A DNA stretch of 64,000 nt from Muribaculaceae bacterium (GTDB lineage: Bacteria > Bacteroidota > Bacteroidia > Bacteroidales > Muribaculaceae): the NCBI GenBank assembly GCA_009775125.1, contig VSPD01000005.1, forward strand, positions 39,323 to 103,322. Direction: 5' to 3'. Below the pieces are notes generated by a model that made no database searches, was not told the DNA's origin, and saw only the letters and a list, made by a program, of their open reading frames with translations. The position numbers and the translations under genes are program-made. Within the stretch, counting starts at the first letter, position 1; the number at the start of each line of letters is the position of its first letter. Positions 26,381 through 33,804 of this stretch are shown piece by piece.

Positions 26381-26575
26381 TAAGTAGATGTTAAAAATTA
26401 ACAGACAATATATTCGAGATGATTTTTGAGGCGATTTCTTCCGAGGAGGAAGGAGCGTAGCGAGCTACGTGACTGACGATGAGAAAGAAAGCGGCCAAAA
26501 AGCATCCGAAGATATGGCTGTTGAAATGAAACAACATCTGCTTGTAAATATGAATTAATTTTTAACATCTACTTA
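26381..26575. mobile_element. 195-bp MITE-like element
   Basis: Perfect 21-bp terminal inverted repeats (26381-26401 and 26555-26575; TAAGTAGATGTTAAAAATTA inside). No coding capacity. The centre folds as a hairpin: GATGATTTTT and ATTTCTT arms at 26419-26440 pair with 26484-26505, apex GTAGC-GA-GCTAC at 26457-26468. The purine-rich internal loop resembles that of the 365-bp element at 24990-25354 read on the minus strand, though the terminal repeats differ. Confidence 0.75.
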
Positions 26576-26591
26576 ATTGCGTAATTATGCG

Positions 26592-26600
26592 TATATTTGC
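26592..26600 (+). promoter_or_regulatory. -7 promoter element before the transposase leader
   Basis: TATATTTGC fits TAnnTTTGY. The -33 element is unclear (ATTG at 26576-26579 is too close). Transcription from here would cover six hairpins, the transposase and probably btuG/btuB. Confidence 0.5.
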
Positions 26601-26606
26601 ACATAA

Positions 26607-26798
26607 TGTCTCCGTAGGAGACAAAGATTGTAACGCGGGGCGATAGCCCCGGGTATTTTTTGCAGATGCAGGCCGACCGGTTTACCGGTCGAACATATTA
26701 TTTAACCGAGTTCGACCGGTAAACCGGTCGCTTCCAAAACGTCAATTCGAATCCCGGGGCTGTCGCCCCGCGCTACACTATTCGTCTCCTACGGAGAC
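26607..26798. repeat. mirror-symmetric array of six REP-like hairpins
   Basis: Hairpins at 26607-26623 (TGTCTCC-GTA-GGAGACA), 26636-26651 (CGGGGC-GATA-GCCCCG, headed GTAAC), 26674-26691, 26713-26730 (CGACCGGT-AA-ACCGGTCG), 26755-26770 (CGGGGC-TGTC-GCCCCG, followed by CGCTAC, i.e. GTAG head on the other strand) and 26784-26798 (GTCTCC-TAC-GGAGAC). Units 1/6, 2/5 and 3/4 are inverted copies, so the block is a nested palindrome centred near 26702. It ends 17 bp before the transposase ATG. Confidence 0.9.
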
Positions 26799-26815
26799 AC
26801 ACATATCCCCGATAT

Positions 26816-27277
26816 ATGGCAAATACTTATACTCAGATATACATTCATTTAATCTTTGCGATTAAAAGCCGTGGAGCCGCTATACATCCTTCATGGGCCA
26901 ATCGCCTTTATTCATATATCGGTACTGTAATTACGAACAAAGGGTGCACACCTATTCAAATTGGGGGGATGCCCGATCATATTCATATACTAATGGGGCT
27001 AAACCCATCATGCGCGGTATCCGACTTGGTAAAAGACATTAAACTGTCTTCATCTGCGTGGATTAAAGATAACCATCTCATACCATGTCGGTTTTATTGG
27101 CAGGAAGGCTACGGCTGTTTCAGTGTTTCAGCATCTGTGGTTCAGGCAACAAAAGCATATATAGCCAATCAGCCCCAACACCATTTGAAAAAAGGGTTGC
27201 TTGATGAATATATGGAATTTCTTACCCGATACGATATTGATTTTGATTCGAAATATATTTTTACAGAACCACAGTAG
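26816..27277 (+). CDS. Y1 (IS200/REP-associated type) transposase
   Basis: 153-aa HUH single-strand transposase. The metal-binding HUH motif is in GGMPDHIHILMG and the nucleophilic Tyr is in TKAYIANQPQHH; the N-terminus MANTYTQIYIHLIFAIKSR and the DLVKDIKLSSSAWI segment are typical of the Y1_Tnp family in Bacteroidota. No tnpB or paired insertion-sequence ends are seen. Instead the gene is flanked upstream by nested palindromes, the layout of a RAYT (REP-associated tyrosine transposase). Codon use is more AT-rich than in neighbours. It ends 12 bp before the BtuG-like gene, in the same direction, so it interrupts the cobalamin locus. Confidence 0.9.
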   Translation: MANTYTQIYIHLIFAIKSRGAAIHPSWANRLYSYIGTVITNKGCTPIQIGGMPDHIHILMGLNPSCAVSDLVKDIKLSSSAWIKDNHLIPCRFYWQEGYGCFSVSASVVQATKAYIANQPQHHLKKGLLDEYMEFLTRYDIDFDSKYIFTEPQ

Positions 27278-27289
27278 AATTAAACCATA

Positions 27290-28348
27290 ATGTTACACAG
27301 GACTTTGGCATTTTTATTCATGGTCTCGGCTTTGGCATCGTGCATGAAATGGGATTATGTCGACCCGGAGGAAATCCAAACCGACGGACACGGCCTGTTT
27401 ATAATAAACGAGGGCAATTTCCAATACGGCAATGCCTCGCTGTGCTACTACGACCCGGCCACGAAGGAGGTGCAAACCGAGATTTTCCTCCGTGCCAACG
27501 GCTTCAAGCTCGGCGACGTGGCCCAGTCGATGACCGTGCGCGACGGACGCGGATGGATTGTGGTGAACAACAGCCATGTAATTTTCGCAATAGATGCCGA
27601 CAACTGCCGCGAAACCGGCCGCATCGAGGGGTTCACGTCGCCACGCTATATCCATTTCGTGTCCGACGACAAGGCTTATGTGTCGCAGATATGGGACAAC
27701 CGTATTGCCATTGTCGACCCTCGCCGATATGAAATAACGGGGTATATCGAAGTACCCGACATGGCCATGGCTTCCGGATCGACCGAGCAAATGGTGCAGA
27801 TAGGGCAATATGTATATTGCAACTGTTTCAGCTACCAAAACCGCATTATCAAAATCGATACCGCCACCGACCGTGTCGTGGCATCGCTCACAGTAGGCAT
27901 CCAGCCTCAGTCGCTCGTGGCCGACGCCTACGGCAAGTTATGGACGATATGCAACGGCGGATTCGAGGATTCGCCCTATGGCTATGAGACACCTGCTCTT
28001 TACCGTATCGACCCGCAGACATTTTCAGTAGAGGCGAAATTTGAATTTGCCCTGGGCGACAACCCTTCGGAACTTTGTACAAACGGCGACGGCACACGTT
28101 TGTTCTGGCTCAATGACGACCTTTGGCAGATGGCCGCCTCGGCTCCTCGCCTACCCTTCACTCCTCTTATCGAGTCGCGCGGAACGATTTACTACGGCCT
28201 TACCGTCGACCCTGCCTGCGGCGACATTTACATTGCCGACGCCATCGACTATCAGCAGCCCGGCAAAATCTACCGCTACGACAGCCACGCACGCCTCCTC
28301 GACGAATTCTACGCCGGAATCACCCCCGGAGCCTTCGCCTTTAAATAA
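27290..28348 (+). CDS. btuG: BtuG-like surface beta-propeller lipoprotein
   Basis: 352-aa YncE/DUF5074-like seven-bladed propeller. Lipobox LASC with Cys18, then MKWDYVDPEE. Blades run from about residue 35: GLFIINEGNFQYGNASLCYYD is close to the start of BtuG proteins of Bacteroides as I remember them; later blades include YVSQIWDNRIAIVDP, NRIIKIDTATDRVV and GDIYIADAIDY. BtuG sits on the BtuB receptor and binds cobalamin with very high affinity. The gene lies just before the BtuB-like receptor, as in Bacteroides. It is now preceded by a transposase instead of a riboswitch-linked gene. Confidence 0.87.
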   Translation: MLHRTLAFLFMVSALASCMKWDYVDPEEIQTDGHGLFIINEGNFQYGNASLCYYDPATKEVQTEIFLRANGFKLGDVAQSMTVRDGRGWIVVNNSHVIFAIDADNCRETGRIEGFTSPRYIHFVSDDKAYVSQIWDNRIAIVDPRRYEITGYIEVPDMAMASGSTEQMVQIGQYVYCNCFSYQNRIIKIDTATDRVVASLTVGIQPQSLVADAYGKLWTICNGGFEDSPYGYETPALYRIDPQTFSVEAKFEFALGDNPSELCTNGDGTRLFWLNDDLWQMAASAPRLPFTPLIESRGTIYYGLTVDPACGDIYIADAIDYQQPGKIYRYDSHARLLDEFYAGITPGAFAFK

Positions 28349-28367
28349 ATGCACGATGCACGAATTC

Positions 28368-30479
28368 ATGAAAACATATGATATATGTAGGGACGCACGG
28401 CTCGTGCGTCCGCAAATAACACAAAGAGTTTCACAGGACGCACGAGCCGTGCGTCCCTACACTCTAAAATTATGCCTTATATTTTTGTGCATCGTGCATT
28501 GTGCATCGTGCATTGCGCAACGGTCGTTGCGCGAGGTGACGGTAATCGGGCGCAGGCCGATGAGGGAGATTGGCGTGCAGAAGACACGGTTCGACTCGCT
28601 TGCGCTGAAAGAGAATGTGGCTCTGTCGATGGCCGACGTGCTTACATATAATTCGGGAATTTTTGTGAAGAGCTACGGACGAGCCACGCTCTCCACCGTG
28701 GCATTCCGCGGCACAAGCCCCAGCCACACGCAGGTGACATGGAACGGGCTTAATATCAACAGCCCGATGCTTGGCATGACTGATTTTTCGACTATCCCAA
28801 GTTATTTTGTGGATAATGCCTCGCTGCTTCACGGCTCATCGTCGGTGGGAGAGACCGGCGGAGGCCTCGGCGGACTTGTGCGCCTTGGCACAGCAGCCGA
28901 CGCGCCCGACGGGTTTCACGGCCAATATGTGCAAGGGATAGGGTCTTTCTCCACTTTTGACGAATATCTCCGGCTCACGTTCCACAACGAGAGATGGACG
29001 TCGTCGACGCGTGTGGTCTATTCTTCGTCGCCAAACGACTATAAATATACCAACCACGACAAAAAAGTGAATATCTACGACGACAACCATAATATCGTCG
29101 GGCAATATCACCCGACGGAGCGCAATGTGTCGGGGGCGTTCAAGGATTTTCACGCTTTGCAGGAGGTGTACTACGACGACCAAAACGGCAACCGCCTCGG
29201 ACTTAACGCCTGGTATATCAATTCCAACCGCGAGCTGCCGATACTCACCACCGACTATGCCGACACCGACTTCGACAACCGCCAGCGCGAGCAGACCCTC
29301 CGCACGGTATTGTCGTGGGGGCACAACCGGGGCCGGGGCTGGAATACCGACATACGCGGCGGATATGTCTACACCGCGTTGGCCTACGACTACAAGCGGG
29401 CTGTGGGCGGCGAAGGCCCAATGGCTGTGATGACGCGCTCGCGCTCGTATGTCAACACGTTTTTTGGCAGGGCCGAGGGAAATATTTATACCCGCGACCG
29501 CCGCTGGCTTTTCACCGCCAACATATCGGCCCACCAAAATCTGGTGCGGGCCCATGATAAAAATATAGTGACGACCGACGGAAACGATGCTATCGTAGGC
29601 TACGACAAAGGGCGCATCGACTTATCCGGCGCCGTGTCGGCCAAGTGGCAGCCAAACTCGCGTCTTGGCATGTCGGTGGTGCTTCGCCGGGAAATGTCGG
29701 GCACGAAATGGGCGCCGATTATTCCAGCGTTTTTCATCGACGGGGTGATTTCGCGCAAGGGCAATGTAATGGCCCGGGCTTCGGTAAGCCGAAACTACCG
29801 TTTTCCATCGCTCAACGACATGTATTTTATGCCCGGAGGTAATCCAGACCTGAAAAGCGAAAGCGGTTTCTCCTACGACGCCGGCATCAGTTTCGACATC
29901 GGCCGGTCGCATGTATATGCCTTGTCGGGGTCGGTGACATGGTTTGATTCGTATATCGACGACTGGATTCTGTGGCTTCCCACCACAAAAGGGTTTTTCT
30001 CGCCTCGAAATGTAAAGGAAGTGCATGCCTACGGCATCGAGACTAAGGCAGAGCTGTCGGTGCAACTGCGCAGCGACTTGCTTCTCGACCTCAACGGCTC
30101 GCTGTCGTGGACACCGTCGGTAAACCGTGGCGAGCCCATGACCGAGGCCGACAAGTCTGTCGGCAAACAGCTGCCATACGTGCCTCGCACATCGGCTTCG
30201 CTGACAGGCCGGCTTACATGGCGCACATGGAGTTTTCTTTACAAATGGGCGCACTATTCCCGCCGATTCACCATGAGCAGCAACGAGTCTACATTGACAG
30301 GACACCTGCCCCCCTACTACATGAGCAACATCGTGTTGGGTAAAAAAATAGCCCTGCGAAACGTAGGGCTCGACTTCAAACTTGCTGTCAATAATTTGTT
30401 CAACGAGGACTATCTCTCTGTGCTGTCGCGCCCTATGCCGGGCATCAATTTCGAGCTGTTTATCGGCATCTCGATTTGA
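28368..30479 (+). CDS. btuB: BtuB-like TonB-dependent cobalamin receptor
   Basis: About 703-aa outer-membrane receptor without carboxypeptidase-like or STN domains. TonB box/plug start is LREVTVIGRRP, plug motifs are SMADVLTYNSGIFVKSYGRA, FRGTSPSHTQVTWNG and GLGGLVRLGT; the barrel ends FELFIGISI. Start is uncertain. ATG 28368 (or 28356) gives a long leader encoded by a REP doublet at 28387-28460. In-frame GTG 28449, inside the second hairpin, gives a clean signal peptide (RPYTLKLCLIFLCIVHCASCIAQ region) and 676 aa. Most of the signal peptide is encoded by GTGCATCGTGCATT repeats. The BtuG-like gene precedes it by 19 bp, supporting cobalamin as ligand. Confidence 0.88.
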   Translation: MKTYDICRDARLVRPQITQRVSQDARAVRPYTLKLCLIFLCIVHCASCIAQRSLREVTVIGRRPMREIGVQKTRFDSLALKENVALSMADVLTYNSGIFVKSYGRATLSTVAFRGTSPSHTQVTWNGLNINSPMLGMTDFSTIPSYFVDNASLLHGSSSVGETGGGLGGLVRLGTAADAPDGFHGQYVQGIGSFSTFDEYLRLTFHNERWTSSTRVVYSSSPNDYKYTNHDKKVNIYDDNHNIVGQYHPTERNVSGAFKDFHALQEVYYDDQNGNRLGLNAWYINSNRELPILTTDYADTDFDNRQREQTLRTVLSWGHNRGRGWNTDIRGGYVYTALAYDYKRAVGGEGPMAVMTRSRSYVNTFFGRAEGNIYTRDRRWLFTANISAHQNLVRAHDKNIVTTDGNDAIVGYDKGRIDLSGAVSAKWQPNSRLGMSVVLRREMSGTKWAPIIPAFFIDGVISRKGNVMARASVSRNYRFPSLNDMYFMPGGNPDLKSESGFSYDAGISFDIGRSHVYALSGSVTWFDSYIDDWILWLPTTKGFFSPRNVKEVHAYGIETKAELSVQLRSDLLLDLNGSLSWTPSVNRGEPMTEADKSVGKQLPYVPRTSASLTGRLTWRTWSFLYKWAHYSRRFTMSSNESTLTGHLPPYYMSNIVLGKKIALRNVGLDFKLAVNNLFNEDYLSVLSRPMPGINFELFIGISI
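28387..28460. repeat. REP doublet (REPIN-like) in the start of the btuB-like gene
   Basis: GTAG head at 28387-28390, hairpin GGACGCACG-GCT-CGTGCGTCC (28391-28411), 24-nt spacer, inverted copy 28436-28456 and CTAC at 28457-28460. An outer inverted pair GCACGATGCAC (28351-28361) and GTGCATCGTGC (from 28485) encloses it. Single copies of the same hairpin occur at 34059, 35034 and 53083. Confidence 0.9.
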
Positions 30480-30493
30480 ATACAAGCGGGGAG

Positions 30494-31078
30494 TTACGAC
30501 ATCTGCACTTCGGTTATATCGACAAGTTTGGTCACGATAGCATAGATTGTGAGACCGGCCGGAGAATGTATTTCGAGCTTGGAAGCGATATTGCGCCGAT
30601 GTGTCATCACGGTATTTACCGACACATGAAGCACTTCGGCTATTTCCTTGTTCGACAGGCCCTTGGCAATGCCAACCACAATCTCGCGCTCGCGCATAGT
30701 AAGCTCGGGATAGTCGTCGGCGGTGTCGGTGACAAGATATTTGCGGAGTGTCGACTCGATAGCCTTCCGGCTGTCGAGAAGCGATATCGCCGCATCGGCC
30801 TTTTTTTGCAAAGCATCCGGCACAGGCAGCATGCCTGCTGAAATAAACTTTGCCGACTTGCCATTTGCATCAATTATTTCCTCCCATGAGGAAGGCGGGC
30901 AATATGTCGTGTCGAAAATCACGACGGCGCGGCATCGTCCGGCAAGCCATGAATTGACTTCCGTCAAGTCAAGCTCGTTGAAATCGACATCAACGTCTGA
31001 CATGTCGGAAATAATCGATTTCAGTCCCTCTACAATCAATGGCGACGGGGATATAACGGCTAACGACGTGGTTTTCAT
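30494..31078 (-). CDS. LuxR-type response regulator with atypical receiver
   Basis: 194 aa. The C-terminal HTH (about 125-185) is a clear LuxR/FixJ type: LTMREREIVVGIAKGLSNKEIAEVLHVSVNTVMTHRRNI. The N-terminal half (1-110) looks like a receiver fold, but the usual acidic pair after beta-1 is replaced by SPS (AVISPSPLIVEGL). An Asp is present at the phosphorylation position in VVIFDTTY. It may therefore be a pseudo-receiver or use a different input. The start overlaps the stop of the hemerythrin gene (31075-31078), so the two are translationally coupled, suggesting the hemerythrin senses O2/NO/iron for this regulator. Confidence 0.9.
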   Translation of the reverse strand: MKTTSLAVISPSPLIVEGLKSIISDMSDVDVDFNELDLTEVNSWLAGRCRAVVIFDTTYCPPSSWEEIIDANGKSAKFISAGMLPVPDALQKKADAAISLLDSRKAIESTLRKYLVTDTADDYPELTMREREIVVGIAKGLSNKEIAEVLHVSVNTVMTHRRNIASKLEIHSPAGLTIYAIVTKLVDITEVQMS

Positions 31079-31770
31079 AGCTTTTTGTTTTCTATCGCCG
31101 TAACCATAGGCACGAGGATATGATTTTCGATACTGGAATGTTTCTCAAGATCCTCCTCCACATTGTAAAGGTCGACAAGCACGTCGTACATCAAATCAGG
31201 GCGGTCGGTGACATAGAACCGCATGATTATGTTTTTAAGCTCGTTGAGGCTCGTTTCTATCTCGTCGTCGTGGCTTCGGCGGAAAGTATCGATGGAATAA
31301 TCCTCGGAGGGGTCGAGTTCGCCGGCATCAAGACGGCGGACATATGGGAATACGGTGCGTTCCTCGTTGGCAAAATGCGTCTTTACCTTCTCGATAAAGT
31401 TGTCGAAGAAACTAAGAATAGCCGGGTTTATCCACGGGTTGCTGTCGTCGAAGGCTTCAAGCAGATTTTTGCGGATATGCGGAAATTTGAAATTGAGGAA
31501 ATATTCATGGCTGTTGTGCAGGAAGTCGACAACCTGCGTGGCCGTGACACGGTCGAATGTCGCGGAATCAATCTTGCCCGTAAGCAGAAAATTCACCACC
31601 AGGAGGAAAACTTCCTCGTTAATCTCCATGCGTGTGCACACCTCGCTGATAGTCTGGTGGCCGAAACCGAGCGGAATACCGAAGCGGCTCAGAATCGGAA
31701 TGATATTGTAATCGCGGTTAATGAGGTCGGCCATACGGTCCGAGCCGGAAAATCTGCGGTTAAGTTTCAT
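31075..31770 (-). CDS. hemerythrin (HHE)-domain protein
   Basis: 231 aa. N-terminal about 65 residues (MADLINRDYNIIPILSRFGIPLGFGHQTISEVC) look like the ScdA/DUF542-type cap found in iron-sulfur repair di-iron proteins, but without its Cys pair. The HHE bundle follows, with metal-ligand candidates in HNSHEYF (about 90-96), HFANEERTVFPYV, RRSHDDEI and KHSSIENHILVP. Possible roles are repair of Fe-S centres or sensing of O2 or NO. It is coupled by an ATGA overlap to a LuxR regulator and lies 35 bp after the S4 protein gene. Confidence 0.88.
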   Translation of the reverse strand: MKLNRRFSGSDRMADLINRDYNIIPILSRFGIPLGFGHQTISEVCTRMEINEEVFLLVVNFLLTGKIDSATFDRVTATQVVDFLHNSHEYFLNFKFPHIRKNLLEAFDDSNPWINPAILSFFDNFIEKVKTHFANEERTVFPYVRRLDAGELDPSEDYSIDTFRRSHDDEIETSLNELKNIIMRFYVTDRPDLMYDVLVDLYNVEEDLEKHSSIENHILVPMVTAIENKKL

Positions 31771-31805
31771 ACTTATATTCCTTTTTCTTTATTCCTCGTC
31801 TTTCT

Positions 31806-32243
31806 TTATTCCTCGTCGTCGAAATCGTCGAAATCGAAATCCCATCCGTCGGTGTCGTATATGTCGGATGTGAAACGCTCCAGCTCGCGTCCCTCGCGCT
31901 TGGTGGGGCGGCCGAGACCCTTGCGGCGGTCGATAAATCCGGAAATCTTCACCACCTCCAATAAGTCATATTGCTCCTTGGGAGTGATATTTTCCATATA
32001 TTCCGGCACAAGTTTCGCGCCAAGACGGTTTTCAGTGACGGCAAGCACACGAAACGAATACGTAACCGGCGGCTTACGCACCCTTACGATGTCGCCGGCC
32101 TTGATGGTCCGCGACGGTTTCACCGGAGAGTCGCTGTCGCCTAAAAGCACGCGCCCTTTCTTGCACGCTTCGGTTGCCACGGTGCGCGTCTTGAACACAC
32201 GCATCGCCCACAGCCATTTGTCAATCCTTACTTCTGATGCCAC
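31806..32243 (-). CDS. S4-domain RNA-binding protein (Hsp15-like)
   Basis: 145 aa. The S4 domain starts at once: SEVRIDKWLWAMRVFKTRTVATEACKKGRV. VLLG, KPSRTIKAGDIVRVR and a C-terminal Arg/Lys-rich stretch (RRKGLGRPTKREGREL) ending in an acidic tail (DFDFDDFDDEE) follow. Hsp15/HslR binds stalled 50S subunits carrying peptidyl-tRNA, which suits the neighbour pth. No ATG precedes the S4 domain close by, so I use GTG at 32243. The long frame upstream of it overlaps pth in another frame and is not homologous. Confidence 0.87.
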   Translation of the reverse strand: MASEVRIDKWLWAMRVFKTRTVATEACKKGRVLLGDSDSPVKPSRTIKAGDIVRVRKPPVTYSFRVLAVTENRLGAKLVPEYMENITPKEQYDLLEVVKISGFIDRRKGLGRPTKREGRELERFTSDIYDTDGWDFDFDDFDDEE

Positions 32244-32259
32244 GTAAAAATCAATAGTA

Positions 32260-32823
32260 TTATTTGTTGTTGAATTTGCACATAGCGTCCTGGATGCCGG
32301 CAAGGACACAGTCGCGTATAGCTTCCACGGCCACGTCGACGCGCGTGGGCAGCTGCTGGCGCTGGTCAAGAGAGAAATGCCCCAGCACATAGTCGACCTG
32401 GCATCCGCGCGGAAAGTCGTTGCCCACGCCGAAGCGCAGACGCGGATAAGCCTGCGTGCCAAGCATCTGGGCAATATTTTTCAAGCCATTGTGGCCGGCG
32501 TCAGAGCCGGAAGGTTTTATGCGTATGGCCCCGAAAGGCAGCGCGATGTCGTCGACAAGCACAAGAATATTGTTAATGTCTATTTTTTCCTGCTCTTTCC
32601 AGTAGCGCACGGCATTGCCGCTGAGATTCATGTAGGTCGACGGCTTGAGCAAGACCACCTGCTGGTTCTTCACTCTCCCCCGCCCCACGTCGCCGTAGCG
32701 TTCGGTGGAAAAAGCGATATTGGATGCCTCGGCAAAGGCATCCAATATCGTAAAGCCTATGTTGTGGCGCGTACCGCGATATTCATCGCCGATATTACCG
32801 AGCCCAACAATAAGATGTTTCAT
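32260..32823 (-). CDS. pth: peptidyl-tRNA hydrolase
   Basis: 187 aa, normal for Pth. It releases tRNA from peptidyl-tRNA dropped off ribosomes. The N-terminus MKHLIVGLGNIGDEYRGTRHNIGF holds the catalytic His and Asn region. LLKPSTYMNLSGNAV, LVLVDDIALPFG (catalytic Asp) and GSDAGHNGLKNI are all present. It lies between rplY (5 bp upstream) and the S4 gene (16 bp downstream), the usual Bacteroidales order. Confidence 0.97.
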   Translation of the reverse strand: MKHLIVGLGNIGDEYRGTRHNIGFTILDAFAEASNIAFSTERYGDVGRGRVKNQQVVLLKPSTYMNLSGNAVRYWKEQEKIDINNILVLVDDIALPFGAIRIKPSGSDAGHNGLKNIAQMLGTQAYPRLRFGVGNDFPRGCQVDYVLGHFSLDQRQQLPTRVDVAVEAIRDCVLAGIQDAMCKFNNK

Positions 32824-32828
32824 TCAGA

Positions 32829-33479
32829 TTACTTTTCAGCAGCGGCAGCGGCACCACGAGCGGCACGGGTGAGCTGTACGGCGCATACTACGGCATTCTT
32901 GGCGTTCATCAGTTCGAGGCCTTCGAAGTGGAGGTCGCCAACCTGAAGAGTTTTGCCGAGAGCGAGATTGTCGACATTGACAACCACACGTTCGGGGATT
33001 TCGGTGTAGACAGCCTTCACTTTGAGCTTCTTCATCGAAAGAGTGAGCTTACCACCGGCTTTCACACCTTCGGCGTGACCTTCGAGCTTAACGGGAACCT
33101 CAACCACTACGGGCTTGGTGTCGTTCACTTCGAGGAAGTCGATGTGCATCACGGTGTCCTTAACGGGATCGAACTGGATGTCTTTGAGGACAGCCATTTT
33201 CTTGCCGCCGTTGAATTCGAGTTCAACTGCGAAGATGTCGGGAGTGTAGATGAGTTTGCGGACAGCTTCCTGCGACACAACGAGGTCGGTAGTGATAAGG
33301 CCTTTGTTGTTGCCGATTTCAACAAGTTTCTCACCTGCGGCGAGAGTGCCGTTGAAAGGAAGTTCTACGATGCTTCCACCATTGAGGACAACGGGGATGA
33401 GACCCTGAGCGCGGAGAGCCTTAGTGGCTTTTTTGCCAAGGTTTTCACGAGCCTCGGCTTTAAGAGCAAATAATTGCAT
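32829..33479 (-). CDS. rplY: 50S ribosomal protein L25/general stress protein Ctc
   Basis: 216 aa, the long L25-CTC form. The N-terminal 5S-rRNA-binding domain (1-90) has LKAEARENLGKKATKALRAQG and the C-terminal beta domain (about 95-195) has DFLEVNDTKPVVVEVPVKLEGHAEGVKAGG. An Ala-rich tail follows. A good promoter lies upstream on the same strand. First gene of the minus-strand cluster rplY-pth-S4-hemerythrin-luxR. Confidence 0.96.
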   Translation of the reverse strand: MQLFALKAEARENLGKKATKALRAQGLIPVVLNGGSIVELPFNGTLAAGEKLVEIGNNKGLITTDLVVSQEAVRKLIYTPDIFAVELEFNGGKKMAVLKDIQFDPVKDTVMHIDFLEVNDTKPVVVEVPVKLEGHAEGVKAGGKLTLSMKKLKVKAVYTEIPERVVVNVDNLALGKTLQVGDLHFEGLELMNAKNAVVCAVQLTRAARGAAAAAEK

Positions 33480-33556
33480 TGAAATAATAATTAAATGTGT
33501 TACTCAAAATTATGTGAATAATTTCCCATCACACGGGGGCGCTGAAATTCAGCGGT

Positions 33557-33589
33557 GCAAAGATACGAAAAAACTTCAAAACAGCCAAA
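33557..33589 (-). promoter_or_regulatory. promoter of the rplY-pth cluster
   Basis: On the minus strand TTTG (33586-33589), 20 nt, TATCTTTGC (33557-33565). A small palindrome GCTGAA-A-TTCAGC (33541-33553) lies near the predicted start. Confidence 0.75.
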
Positions 33590-33644
33590 CGAAACCCGAA
33601 ATTTATCAAATAATTGCAATTTTGCAGAAAAAAAACGTCAAAAA

Positions 33645-33677
33645 TTTTGCAGATTCCAAAATAACGCTTACCTTTGC
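33645..33677 (+). promoter_or_regulatory. promoter of tRNA-Ser
   Basis: TTTTG (33645-33649), 19 nt, TACCTTTGC (33669-33677), a close fit to the Bacteroidota consensus, divergent from the rplY promoter. The tRNA starts about 40 nt downstream of the -7 box. Confidence 0.8.
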
Positions 33678-33716
33678 ACTCGCAAACGGCAGCAAGCCAT
33701 TTGCCACAAGCCCCAA

Positions 33717-33804
33717 GGAGAGATGCTCGAGTGGCTGAAGAGGCACGCCTGGAAAGCGTGTATAGGTCAAAAGCCTATCCCGGGTTCGAATCCCGGTCTC
33801 TCCG
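33717..33804 (+). tRNA. tRNA-Ser (anticodon GGA)
   Basis: 88 nt. Acceptor arms GGAGAGA (33717-33723) and TCTCTCC (33797-33803) pair fully, discriminator G. The anticodon stem CACGC/GCGTG encloses CTGGAAA, anticodon GGA. A long variable arm (TATAGG...CCTATC) is typical of a serine tRNA, and the T loop GGTTCGAATCC is intact. CCA is not encoded. Confidence 0.97.

Noticed and set aside
26607..26798. Possible CRISPR array
   Set aside because: Units are of three different families in mirror order, with no constant direct repeat, no regular spacers and no cas genes.
26816..27277. Complete IS605 element with tnpB
   Set aside because: No tnpB or guide-RNA-like end follows; the next gene, 12 bp on, is the BtuG-like propeller.
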